Shown here piece by piece: positions 22,927 to 31,498 of a stretch of DNA of 64,000 nt. Source of the stretch: an uncultured Anaeromusa sp. (GTDB lineage: Bacteria > Bacillota > Negativicutes > Anaeromusales > Anaeromusaceae); the NCBI RefSeq assembly GCF_963668665.1, contig NZ_OY764902.1, forward strand, positions 1,491,501-1,555,500, written 5' to 3'. The position numbers were made by a program, and so were the translations under genes. The notes beneath the pieces were generated by a model. That model saw only the letters and a list, made by a program, of their open reading frames with translations, was not told where the DNA came from and did not search any database. Each line of letters begins with the position of its first letter. Within the stretch, counting starts at the first letter, position 1.

Positions 22927-25279
22927 GTGTGTATGAAAAATGGCCTAGCCATGAGTGGATCAAAACATCAACCAGAGTCCATTGTTTACATTCAGGCGAT
23001 TCACGCGCTTCTCTTTCAGTTTACACAGAGTGGCGAGAAACAAGCGTTTTTGGATGGCGTTGTGCGTTTGCTTCAACGAGAAAGTCAGTGCGAATGTGTT
23101 GGGATTCGCGTCTTGGATGAAGACGGCTGTATTCCCTATCGGTCTTATACTGGCTTTAGTCATGACTTTTGGGAATCGGAAAATCATCTGCAAGTCAGCG
23201 CGGAGGATTGCAGTTGTACCCGCTTGGTTCAAGGAACGTTGCGCCCCAGCGATTATAGAATCATGTCTTCCAGCGGTTCGATATGCTGCAATGATCTGCA
23301 GAATATCAGAGCAGACTTTTCACCGGAGGAGATTGCCTTATATTGAGGCGCTTGCATTAGGGAAGGATTCCAAAGTGTTGCGATTGTGCCGATCTTTCAG
23401 CGCGGCGCAATTATCGGGATTGTCGACATCGCGGATGCGCAGCCGCATAAGCTGACGGCTCATGTTCTACAATGCGCCGAGTTTCTAGCGCCAATTTTAG
23501 GCGAAGTGTTGGTTCGGGATCAGCTGGAACGCTCTTTGCAATCCACACAGACCAATCAAATGATTTTGAGCAGCATCGTGAGCGGTATTAGTCATTTGGC
23601 GTATGTTGTTAATCTAACGACGTGGGAAGTATTGTATCTCCGGTCTGATTTGAGCGTACAGGTTGGTTCGCATTCAAGAACTAATATGAAATGCTATCAA
23701 TTGTTCGGATATGACTTTCCATGTGAACAGTGTCTTTATTTAGGCGCGCCGACTAATTTGATTTGGGAACAGTACAATCCGTTGTTGAAGCTGCATCTTT
23801 TAGCGGAACGCAAAGCGGTCAGGTGGCCGGACGGCCAGTTGGTGGATATGGTTTTTGTCAGTGACGTGACCAAACAGAAGGAAGCCGAGTTGAATTTGCT
23901 TGCTTCTAATGAAGCCTTGCGAAAAAATGTGCAGGAGCTGGAATCGCTGAGCGCTTCGTTAGAAGAGGAAATCGCGGAACGTCAGGATGCGCAGGAACTT
24001 TTGGAGAAGAAAAATAAAGAAATTCAGTATATCGCGTACCATGATTGTTTGACGAATTTACCGAACCGAGCTAGCTTTTATCAGCGTTTGGCGCAGGAAT
24101 TGTATCAACAAACGACGGACGCGGTTATTTTTATCGATTTGGACGATTTAAAAATGGTGAATGACGCGTTTGGCCATGCGTACGGAGATGCGTTAATTCA
24201 GGCGGCAGGAACCTGTATTGCCGCCTCCGTGGGATCGCAAGCTTTTATTGCACGGCTTGGAGGCGATGAGTTTACGCTATTGCTGCCAGGCGTTTGCGGG
24301 GAAAAACAATTGGGGGAATTGGCTGGGTCTATTCTTACTAAGCTGTCGCAGACAATCGATGTTTTTGGTACTCGTTTTCATTTCTCAGGCAGCATGGGGA
24401 TTGCGCTATATCCTGAACATGGCGCGCAAGTGGAGGAACTGCTCAAAAATGCGGATAATGCTATGTATGCAGCGAAAAAAGCGGGGAAAAATTGTTGGTG
24501 TTTGTACAGTCCGGAGATGGGGCAAGCCGCTTTCGAAAGCGTCGTATTGAACAATCAACTGCGGCAAGCTTTTGAAAATAAGGAACTCAGAGTGTACTAC
24601 CAGCCGCAGGTATCCTTGGCTACCGGTGAGATTGTCGGTTTTGAAGCGTTGCTGCGTTGGCTTCATCCTGAGCAAGGCTTTATTTCTCCTAGTCGCTTTA
24701 TTCCGATGGCGGAGCAAAACGGCTTGATTCATGCGCTGGGGCAATGGGTTTTGGAGCAGTCCTGCGGTTTTATGCGAAAGATGAATGAGCGAGGGAAAGC
24801 CAATTTAAGAATCGCAGTAAACATGTCCCCCTATCAGCTTTGCGGCGATGATTTTGTGAGTATGGTGCAGCAGGTGCGTATTACCTTGGCAAGTCGAGCT
24901 GGAAGTGACTGAAAACGTGCTTATTTCTTCAATGGAAGAAAGCATTGAAAAATTGAATCGGCTAAAGGCGATGGGAGTTTCCATTTCTTTAGACGATTTT
25001 GGCACAGGCTTTTCATCGCTAACGTATTTGCAGCGCCTCCCGGTGCAAACGTTAAAACTAGACCGTTCGTTTATTGACGGCTTATTGAAAAGCGCTACGC
25101 ACCGAAGTCTTATTGCCTGCATCATTGAGATGGCCCATGTGTTAGGAATGCAAGTGGTGGCGGAAGGAGTAGAAACCCTGGAACAAAGAAATTGGTTGCG
25201 AGAGTGCGGCTGTGATTTTATGCAAGGCTATTTGATTAGTCCTTCCGTACCCTTGCAAGAAGCGCAAGCTATGCTTTGA
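22927..25279 (+). pseudogene. GAF-PAS-GGDEF-EAL cyclic-di-GMP protein broken by a TGA and a frameshift
   Basis: Three pieces make one gene. Piece 1 (22927-23343) is the front of a GAF domain and stops at TGA 23344-23346, in a place where the same frame continues GACIREGFQSVAIVPIFQRG, the usual GAF ending. Piece 2 (to 24912) has a PAS-like part, a coiled coil and GGDEF (ARLGGDEFTLLLPG, with the LTNLPNR start), then the first half of EAL (AFENKELRVYYQPQVSL, then GFEALLRW). At about 24885 a frameshift separates it from piece 3 (24905-25279: ELEVTENVL, DDFGTGFSSLTYL, KLDRSFI). Both active-site signatures are intact apart from the breaks. Either a decayed c-di-GMP enzyme or two sequencing errors. 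Confidence 0.8.
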
Positions 25280-25286
25280 AAAACGT

Positions 25287-25338
25287 AAAGAAGAAAGGAC
25301 TTGACGCCTGCAGAGCAGGGCCGAGTCCTTTCTTCTTT
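25287..25338. terminator. Bidirectional terminator between convergent genes
   Basis: AAAGAAGAAAGGACT (25287-25301) pairs exactly with AGTCCTTTCTTCTTT (25324-25338). It serves the broken GGDEF/EAL gene and the convergent chemoreceptor gene. Confidence 0.8.
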
Positions 25339-25344
25339 AAAATG

Positions 25345-27036
25345 TTAGGCAAGCTGAAACTTGCCGACTTCTTGACGCAGTTCTTCGGCCATGCTGGCTA
25401 AAGCTTGGCTGGAAGCGGCGATTTCTTCGGTGGAAGCAGCCTGCTCTTCCGTAGAGGCGGAGACGGCTTGGGTTTGGCTTACGGCGTGCTTGCTCAGATG
25501 ATCGATGTCTTTCATGGCGGCGACCATTTGCTCGCTGCCGCCTGCCATTTGCTGCATAGCGGCAGAGGCTTCTTGCATTTGCATATTAACGGATTCAACT
25601 AATGCGCCGATTTTATGGAACGCTTCGCCGGCGGACTGAACCGCGGTTGATCCTTCTTGGACCAACTGCGGACCTTCGTTCATGACGGTTACGGCTTTTT
25701 CCGTATCTCTTTGGATTTCACCGATCAGCATAGCAATTTCCTTGGCGGCTCCTTGGGACTGTTCGGCTAGCTTGCGTACTTCTTCGGCTACGACAGCGAA
25801 CCCTCGTCCTTGCTCGCCGGCTCGGGCGGCTTCGATGGCTGCGTTTAGGGCCAGCAAATTTGTTTGGCTGGCAATACCGGAAATGGTGTCCACGATTTGG
25901 CCGATTTCCTGAGAACGTTCGCCAAGCTGCGCGACAACGGCGGCAGACTGGACTACGTTTTCCTCAATTTGCTGTATTTGCGCAATGGCGGCGTCGACTT
26001 CACGGCTGCCGACCTGGGTCGCTTGCGCCGCTTCGTTGGCCTGTGCGCTGACTTGGTTCGCGTTAGCGGCGGCTTGTTGGATATTGGCGGACATTTGCGT
26101 CATCGTAGCGGCCGTGGTATCTACGGCCTGCAACTGTTGCTCCGAGCCCTGCGCTACTGAGCCAATAGCAGTAGCGACATCGCTGCCTGCCTGGGCGGCT
26201 TGATCGGCGCTGGCGGTCAATTGCTGGGAAGAAGCGGCCACTTGTTCGGCGGAGGAGCTTACTTGGCGAATCAAATGGCGCATGCTTTCCTTCATTTCTT
26301 GAAAAGCGCTAGCTAATTGTCCCATTTCATCATTAGAACGGACTTGAAGCGGCTCGGACGTTAGTTTACCTGCGGCCATTTCCTTTGCGGCGTGCACCAT
26401 TTGCTGAGCGGCGCGGGAAATGCTACGGCTCAAGAAGAGACTGATCGCAATAGAACCCATAATCAGCAAAGCGTTAACGAGGAGCAGCAGTTGTTGATTG
26501 GTTTGGCCTTTTTCTGCAATTTTATCTTGCTCCGTTTTTACGAAGGCTTTAATCATTACGACTAACTCGTCAGAATTGGTTTTAGCAGTAGTATATGGTT
26601 GGGCGCCTTGCCTGATGACTTGCTGCAAGGTTGCTTGATCCTGCGCGTCCCGGGCTTGCATGGCGCGCAGCGAGAACGCTTCGTAGGCTGCTTTAGCCGG
26701 CTTGATTTCACTAATTGATTTTTTTGCTTTTTCCGTTACGAAGATTTGCTCCATTCGCGCCAGTTTAGCATCGGATTCTTTGCGAAGGGCCTCAAATTTA
26801 GTTTTATCCGCGGCGTCACCGGTGAGGTTGTATTTGCGTACCGTAGCGGCTTCTTCAATAATATGAGCGGATAGTTCTTCCACTAGGGCTAGTTTTTCAA
26901 GATTAATCGTTGTGACTTCGTGGTACTCGCGGTTCATTTCACCAATTTTGTAGTATGTATACCCGCTCATTAGTAAGGTGGCGATAATTACGGCTGAAAA
27001 TCCTGCTAAAATCTTTTTTCCAATGGTCAAATTCAC
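25345..27036 (-). CDS. Methyl-accepting chemotaxis protein, four-helix-bundle sensor type
   Basis: 563 aa. TM1 at about residues 9-29, a periplasmic helical-bundle sensor (about 30-185, all-helical, no Cache fold visible), TM2 at about 187-205, HAMP ([21 protein letters not shown]), then the long methyl-accepting coiled coil. The signalling tip is intact: [29 protein letters not shown]. It ends in an EVGKFQLA tail. The gene is preceded on its own strand by a GEMM riboswitch with terminator and a consensus promoter, so its expression should respond to a cyclic dinucleotide. Confidence 0.95.
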   Translation of the reverse strand: MNLTIGKKILAGFSAVIIATLLMSGYTYYKIGEMNREYHEVTTINLEKLALVEELSAHIIEEAATVRKYNLTGDAADKTKFEALRKESDAKLARMEQIFVTEKAKKSISEIKPAKAAYEAFSLRAMQARDAQDQATLQQVIRQGAQPYTTAKTNSDELVVMIKAFVKTEQDKIAEKGQTNQQLLLLVNALLIMGSIAISLFLSRSISRAAQQMVHAAKEMAAGKLTSEPLQVRSNDEMGQLASAFQEMKESMRHLIRQVSSSAEQVAASSQQLTASADQAAQAGSDVATAIGSVAQGSEQQLQAVDTTAATMTQMSANIQQAAANANQVSAQANEAAQATQVGSREVDAAIAQIQQIEENVVQSAAVVAQLGERSQEIGQIVDTISGIASQTNLLALNAAIEAARAGEQGRGFAVVAEEVRKLAEQSQGAAKEIAMLIGEIQRDTEKAVTVMNEGPQLVQEGSTAVQSAGEAFHKIGALVESVNMQMQEASAAMQQMAGGSEQMVAAMKDIDHLSKHAVSQTQAVSASTEEQAASTEEIAASSQALASMAEELRQEVGKFQLA

Positions 27037-27107
27037 TTGGTGTTTCTCTCCTTTTTCTTCTTTACTTGTTGTGTTCAGTAGGAGGCGTCACCATGCATAG
27101 TGCTGGA

Positions 27108-27243
27108 GAAAAAAGAAAAAGACAGGTAAGCCTGTCCGAATAGCAAGTAGCAGCTAGCTAGTTGGCGGCGCGGCGATCATAGGCATTTAGCCCTTAGACC
27201 CGTAGCTTTGCGTCCCTATTTTTCAATAGGTTTGCCCTACATT
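27108..27243 (-). promoter_or_regulatory. GEMM-I cyclic-di-GMP riboswitch with terminator, upstream of the chemoreceptor
   Basis: Read on the minus strand from 27243: TAGGGCAAACC, a short hairpin with GAAA-like loop, GGGACGCAAAGCTACGGGTCTAAGG, then CTATGATCGCC, the conserved GEMM aptamer core (to about 27157). An intrinsic terminator follows, GACAGG-CTTA-CCTGTC and a T-rich run (27136-27108). The base before the GCAAAC block is G (position 20 in Vc2 numbering by my alignment), as in c-di-GMP-type members. Confidence 0.92.
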
Positions 27244-27260
27244 ATGATATTGTGATATTT

Positions 27261-27289
27261 ATTAAACAATACAACAGGCTGTTTGTCAA
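27261..27289 (-). promoter_or_regulatory. Promoter driving the riboswitch-chemoreceptor unit
   Basis: On the minus strand TTGACA (27289-27284), 17-nt spacer, TTTAAT (27266-27261), placing the start just before the aptamer. Confidence 0.65.
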
Positions 27290-27410
27290 TTTTTTTGTTT
27301 TCGCTTGTCATGTATTTGTCACAATATCCGTTTATAATAAGAATAACCAAAATAAAAATGGCGCATAAAGAAGACAATGCGTGTATTTTACTGACAGGAG
27401 GAGAGTAAGG

Positions 27411-27818
27411 ATGTTGACTATTCTTTTGATTTTGATAGGACTCTATGTTGTGTACCGGTTATTTCGCTCGCGCTCGGGGGATAATCAGAATTCCTATCGG
27501 GGCGGTAATGGCGGTTTTGGCATGGGCGGCATGCTGGGCGGCATGGTGCTGGGGTATTTGCTGTCGAATTACCTGATTGATCAGCAGCAGTATGATATGT
27601 GGCGCAATATGGACGACGATGAATTGCGCGAAACCCTTACGTCGAACGGAATCTTAAAGGGAGATGAATTTGACGATTTGCTGGGACAGGCGGAAGCTGG
27701 AGACCTGCCGGATGTTGCCAATCAAAGCGGTTGGGATGATAGCAGCCAGCAAGATACGGCGTCCAATAGCTTTGACGATTACCAAGATAACGATTTTGGC
27801 GGGGATGATTGGGGCTAG
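27411..27818 (+). CDS. Small membrane-anchored glycine/acid-rich protein
   Basis: 135 aa from ATG 27411, preceded by GGAGGAGAGTAAGG. Residues 1-18 form one hydrophobic segment (MLTILLILIGLYVVYRLF), followed by a Gly-rich stretch (GGNGGFGMGGMLGGMVLGYLL) that may form a second, glycine-zipper-like segment. A helical acidic part (DDDELRETLTSNGIL) and an Asp/Asn-rich tail ending in GGDDWG follow. I do not recognise the family. No neighbours share its operon; a terminator follows. Confidence 0.65.
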   Translation: MLTILLILIGLYVVYRLFRSRSGDNQNSYRGGNGGFGMGGMLGGMVLGYLLSNYLIDQQQYDMWRNMDDDELRETLTSNGILKGDEFDDLLGQAEAGDLPDVANQSGWDDSSQQDTASNSFDDYQDNDFGGDDWG

Positions 27819-27830
27819 TACGCCAAATAA

Positions 27831-27867
27831 AGTAAAACCACCTGGTCATATGCCGGGTGGTTTTACT
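27831..27867. terminator. Bidirectional terminator
   Basis: AGTAAAACCACC (27831-27842) pairs with GGTGGTTTTACT (27856-27867), extended inward by a wobble and GG/CC. It lies between convergent genes. Confidence 0.8.
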
Positions 27868-27869
27868 AA

Positions 27870-28199
27870 TTAATGCGTCCAATCGATAAGCTTACTATCT
27901 TGTCCGAGCGCTTTCATAATTGCTTCTTTCATCATTGCAAAATGGGGACACGGAAAACCGATCGGCGTTCCTTTACCAATACAAGAAGCGAGGAAAATCA
28001 CTTCTGCGCCCCGATCAGTCATCATTTTGGCTCGGGTTAGGGCTTTTTTGCCGGGGCAGCCGCCGCAGGAGACAAAGCCGACAATATCGGCGGCGCCGGT
28101 CTCGGCAAAAGCCCCGTTTCCCTGCTTCGCCATGCTGAAATCAGTGGCGCCCGGACACATATCTTCGGTTTGTTGGCAGCGAATAATGCCGACTTTCAT
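27870..28199 (-). CDS. CGGC-domain protein (cysteine-rich metal-binding type)
   Basis: 109 aa. Family signs are the opening MKVGIIRCQQTEDMCPGATDF, the GFVSCGGCPGKKAL motif that gives the domain its name, and late FLASCIGKGTPIGFPCPH. The multiple cysteines suggest metal or cluster binding. The function of the family is not established. It lies 18 bp downstream of the dedA gene and may be cotranscribed with it. Confidence 0.85.
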   Translation of the reverse strand: MKVGIIRCQQTEDMCPGATDFSMAKQGNGAFAETGAADIVGFVSCGGCPGKKALTRAKMMTDRGAEVIFLASCIGKGTPIGFPCPHFAMMKEAIMKALGQDSKLIDWTH

Positions 28200-28217
28200 A
28201 TCTGCACTTCCTTTTTG

Positions 28218-28820
28218 TTATTTGTTTTTTTTACCAACAACGCGCTTCCACCAAACAAGCAAGGCAATCACAAGCAGCAGCAGGACGCCGAGGCTGGCTT
28301 GATGTCCGTAGGCAGTAAGAAGATACCAGTTCTCGCCTAGAGCGACTCCCAAATAAATCAACGCGATGGTCCAAGGCAGAGAGCCCAAAACCGTATAGGC
28401 GGCAAACTTGCCGAAATTGACCTTGGCAAAACCGGCAGGCAGGGAAATAAACGTGCGCACCACCGGCAGAAGTCTGGCAAAGAATACTGCTGCAAGGCCA
28501 TAGCGGTCAAACCAGCGTTGGGCCAGGTCTATTTTGGAGGGAGTGGCGAAAAAGTATTTGCCATATTTCAAAACGAAAGGGCGACCGCCGTAATAGCCAA
28601 GAGCGTAGGAAACGATTGATCCAAACAGGCCGCCAGCAACGCCAAAAAGGACAGCCGGCTCAAAATTCAAGCGGCCCAGATATACCAGATAGCCTGCAAA
28701 GCCAAAAATCAGTTCGCTGGGAATCGGGATATTAGCGCTCTCCAATGCCATTCCCACAAAAATAGCCCAATACCCCCAAGTGTCGATCGAGTGTGTTACA
28801 AATAGAAACAGTGCATCCAT
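28218..28820 (-). CDS. DedA-family inner-membrane protein
   Basis: 200 aa from ATG 28820 (GGGGGAATACT site); an in-frame extension to 28892 lacks one. Family signature: a GYWAIFVGMALESANIPIPSELIFGFAGYL opening, with the conserved acidic E and proline kinks, and the re-entrant region FFARLLPVVRTFISLPAGFAKV, which contains the conserved Arg residues. A C-terminal TM helix ends in a basic tail. DedA/SNARE-associated proteins are linked to lipid carrier flipping and proton-motive force maintenance. Confidence 0.9.
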   Translation of the reverse strand: MDALFLFVTHSIDTWGYWAIFVGMALESANIPIPSELIFGFAGYLVYLGRLNFEPAVLFGVAGGLFGSIVSYALGYYGGRPFVLKYGKYFFATPSKIDLAQRWFDRYGLAAVFFARLLPVVRTFISLPAGFAKVNFGKFAAYTVLGSLPWTIALIYLGVALGENWYLLTAYGHQASLGVLLLLVIALLVWWKRVVGKKNK

Positions 28821-29029
28821 AGTATTCCCCCGTATAGTGAGCGCCTTAGGAATTGGAACTGCGTAAAGTGGCATTTCTGCAGCGGTTTGCAAAAATCCTT
28901 TAGAAAGATAGACGCTCCTTGGAAATGAGTAAAAATATGAACAATTTAAAAAATAAAAAATTGCCGATGAACACAGGCTATGATAAACTTATAAAAGAAT
29001 ACTGCATCGACTAAGTATAGTAAAAAGAA

Positions 29030-29157
29030 AAAAGCAAACTCGCTGAAAAACGAGGACGCAAAGCCACGGGTCTAATGGCAGAGCCTATGATCGCCGGGCT
29101 GCCGCTTTATAGAGGAGCGTTATGCAACACCTGCTTCTTGTTTAGCAGGTGTTTTTT
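29030..29157 (+). promoter_or_regulatory. GEMM-I-class riboswitch with terminator; position-20 variant
   Basis: Aptamer about 29030-29110: AAGCAAAC, a hairpin CTCG/CGAG, GGACGCAAAGCCACGGGTCTAA, then GCCTATGATCGCCGGGCTGCC. A terminator follows: ACACCTGC (29127-29134) with GCAGGTGT (29145-29152) and a T6 tract. Unlike the other two copies in this window, the base directly before the GCAAAC block is A instead of G, the position (20 in Vc2 numbering) linked to cGAMP recognition in GEMM-Ib. The rest of 28821-29029 is AT-rich, without a gene. Confidence 0.88.
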
Positions 29158-29238
29158 GTACCAATACGATGCAGCAAAGGAGTTCGGGTTTATTAGTAAA
29201 GGATACCGAGTTGGTCGGAAATGGAGTGAAGGTATGTT

Positions 29239-31005
29239 ATGACAAAATTGAAGTATCGTTTGATTGCCGCGATGGTGGCCACAAGTTTTGCTTGTATTCT
29301 GATCCTCTCCTGTTTTTCAATTATCAATACCATTCAGAAAAACGAGCAGGATACGAAAGAATACCGGACTATGCTCTATACGCAGTTTGATCGGAGCATC
29401 AAGTTGGAGGTGGAAACAGTCCACAGCCTGGTGCAGCGTATTTATAATCAGCAACAAAAGGGGCTTCTTTCTGAAGCGGATGCCAAAAAACAAGCCGCTG
29501 ATTTGGTCCGTGATTTGCGTTTTGACAACGGCAACTATTTCTGGATTGATACAGCGGAAGGCGTCAATGTGGTTCTTCTAGGGCGGGAAGTGGAAGGAAA
29601 AAGCCGAATTAACATTACAGACCCGTCAGGAAAACACATGGTGAGAGACATCATTGCTGTTGGCATGCAGGAAGGCGGCGGTTTTACGGACTTCTCCTTC
29701 CCCAAGCCGAACGAAACAGAATCTTTGCCTAAACGCAGCTATTCGTTGCTGTTTAAGCCCTATAACTGGGTGATTGGTACCGGAAACTGGGTAGATCATA
29801 TTGAAAAAGACGTGCAGGTCAAAGTAGAAGAAAATAAACGTCAAGTAAGTTATGATATCACGTTAACGGTAGTAATTGCCTTGATTGCTTTGGGCTTGGT
29901 CAGCGCTTTCGCTATGTACATTAGCCGCAAAATTTCCGAACCGGTAGTTAAAGTGGCGGAGGGCGTGAAGCAGATTGCCGCCGGTGATTTAGGAATTGCG
30001 GACCTCGAAGTGGAATCGAAGGACGAAATTGGACAATTGGCGCATTCCGTCAATGAGATGAAGCAGCATTTAAAAGAGCTCATTCGCGGTATTGCCAATT
30101 CCTCCAGTCAGGTAGCGGCGGCCAGTGAACAGCTGACGGCCGGGGCGGAACAGTCAGCGCACGTAGTGACCCAGGTAGCGGAGTCGATTAATGAAGTGGC
30201 CCAAGGGGCGGAAAAACAGATGCGGGCGGTCACTGAGACGTCCAGTGCGGTGGAGCATATCTCTTCCGGCATGCAGCAGGCGGCGGCAGGTTCCGCGCAG
30301 GCAGCGGAGCACTCTACGCAGGCAGCGCGGAAAGCCAAAGAAGGCGATTTGGCCGTAGGCCGGGCGGTGACGCAGATGGCGTCCATTGAAAGGACCGTGA
30401 ACAATTCGGCCCAGGTGGTGGCGAAACTGGGCGAGCGTTCCAAAGAAATCGGGCAGATTGTCAGTGTTATTTCCGGTATTGCCGGGCAGACGAACTTGCT
30501 GGCGTTGAATGCGGCCATCGAGGCGGCCAGAGCTGGCGAGCAAGGTCGCGGGTTTGCCGTAGTCGCGGACGAAGTTCGCAAGCTGGCGGAGCAGTCGCAA
30601 GAAGCGGCGCAGCGCATTGCGGAACTGATCGGAGAAATTCAAGGCGATACGGATCAGGCGGTGGTCGCTATGAGCGAGGGGACGCGTGAAGTGAAGGTAG
30701 GCAGCGAAGTAGTAACCGCTGCAGGTCAGGCATTTGCAGAGATCACCGAGTTGGTAGCGCACGTTTCGGAACAAGTGCAGGATATTTCACAAGTGATGCA
30801 GCGCATGTCTCAAGGCAGCGAGCAAATCGTCACTTCGGTCCATACGGTTTCCAGCTTGAGCGAAGCGGCCATGGGCGAGGCGCAGACGGTTTCGGCGGCA
30901 ACAGAAGAGCAGTCGGCGTCGATGGAGGAAATCGCTTCTTCCAGCCGGGCGTTGGCAAATTTGGCGCAGGATCTGCAAGAAGCAGTCAGCCGTTTCCGGC
31001 TGTAA
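29239..31005 (+). CDS. Methyl-accepting chemotaxis protein with single Cache sensor
   Basis: 588 aa. TM1 at residues 7-30; extracytoplasmic sCache_2-type domain (about 35-195) with [19 protein letters not shown] and [19 protein letters not shown], the typical closing of that fold. TM2 at about 208-228, HAMP ([18 protein letters not shown]) and the signalling domain with [20 protein letters not shown]. Such sensors usually bind small carboxylates. Controlled by the riboswitch just upstream; a terminator follows. Confidence 0.95.
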   Translation: MTKLKYRLIAAMVATSFACILILSCFSIINTIQKNEQDTKEYRTMLYTQFDRSIKLEVETVHSLVQRIYNQQQKGLLSEADAKKQAADLVRDLRFDNGNYFWIDTAEGVNVVLLGREVEGKSRINITDPSGKHMVRDIIAVGMQEGGGFTDFSFPKPNETESLPKRSYSLLFKPYNWVIGTGNWVDHIEKDVQVKVEENKRQVSYDITLTVVIALIALGLVSAFAMYISRKISEPVVKVAEGVKQIAAGDLGIADLEVESKDEIGQLAHSVNEMKQHLKELIRGIANSSSQVAAASEQLTAGAEQSAHVVTQVAESINEVAQGAEKQMRAVTETSSAVEHISSGMQQAAAGSAQAAEHSTQAARKAKEGDLAVGRAVTQMASIERTVNNSAQVVAKLGERSKEIGQIVSVISGIAGQTNLLALNAAIEAARAGEQGRGFAVVADEVRKLAEQSQEAAQRIAELIGEIQGDTDQAVVAMSEGTREVKVGSEVVTAAGQAFAEITELVAHVSEQVQDISQVMQRMSQGSEQIVTSVHTVSSLSEAAMGEAQTVSAATEEQSASMEEIASSSRALANLAQDLQEAVSRFRL

Positions 31006-31032
31006 GGGAAATAGAAAACAGAAATTATTTTG

Positions 31033-31075
31033 AGCGTCGTACCGCCAATTGCGGGTACGGCGCTTTTTTCTACAG
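31033..31075 (+). terminator. Intrinsic terminator after the chemoreceptor
   Basis: AGCGTCGTACCGC pairs with GCGGGTACGGCGCT (small mismatch), followed by TTTTTT. Confidence 0.75.
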
Positions 31076-31085
31076 TTTTTTAGAC

Positions 31086-31127
31086 TTGACAAAAATGAAA
31101 AAAATAAAGATAATGATAATCAATATC
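31086..31127 (+). promoter_or_regulatory. Promoter overlapped by a near-perfect Fur box
   Basis: TTGACA (31086-31091), 17-nt spacer, GATAAT (31109-31114). The same -10 begins GATAATGATAATCAATATC (31109-31127), which matches the 19-base Fur consensus GATAATGATAATCATTATC at 18 of 19 positions. Binding of a Fur-type repressor here would block the -10 box of the STAS/histidine-kinase operon. Confidence 0.8.
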
Positions 31128-31150
31128 ATTAAAATAAAGAGGTGGACGCT

Positions 31151-31498
31151 ATGTGTTACAATGCATTGGTGCAAGATAAGGCGGTTATTCTGGAGTTATC
31201 AGGAACCGTGCATGTCCAAGATATTGCAGATCTTAAGCAAATCCTGGCCCAATATGTTGCAGAAGGCAAACATAGCGTTATTTTGCAGTTGGAAAACGTG
31301 ACGTATATGGATTGCTCCGGCTTAGGTTTTTTTGTTTCGGCGCATAAATTTCTTCAAGCCGTGCATGGCGTGCTGATGCTTAGCGGAGCTCGAGGAATTG
31401 TGAGAGATCTCCTGAGAATAACGAAGTTAGATACGGTTCTTCTTGAGGAAGAAGACCTGCTGCAACGGCGACCAGGGGGAAGAGAGGTGTTGGCGTGA
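31151..31498 (+). CDS. STAS-domain protein (anti-sigma factor antagonist-like)
   Basis: 115 aa from ATG 31151 (AGAGGTGGACGCT site). STAS fold: VILELSGTVHVQDIADLKQIL opening and the phospho-acceptor loop MDCSGLGFFVSAHKF, with Ser after the Cys in the usual D-x-S-G-L position, then a final helix. Usually part of partner-switching with anti-sigma kinases. Here it heads an operon with a CheA-like kinase and a response regulator, and overlaps the kinase gene by GTGA. Confidence 0.85.
   Translation: MCYNALVQDKAVILELSGTVHVQDIADLKQILAQYVAEGKHSVILQLENVTYMDCSGLGFFVSAHKFLQAVHGVLMLSGARGIVRDLLRITKLDTVLLEEEDLLQRRPGGREVLA

Noticed and set aside
23344..23346. In-frame TGA in the GAF domain read as selenocysteine
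   Set aside because: No catalytic Cys/Sec position is known there and the GAF family normally has a non-cysteine residue; a TGG-to-TGA change or sequencing error is simpler.
28947..28970. Sigma-28 promoter (TAAA-N-GCCGATGA) before the Cache chemoreceptor
   Set aside because: A GCCGATGA-like box exists, but the spacing to the nearest TAAA is 12 nt instead of about 15, so support is too weak.
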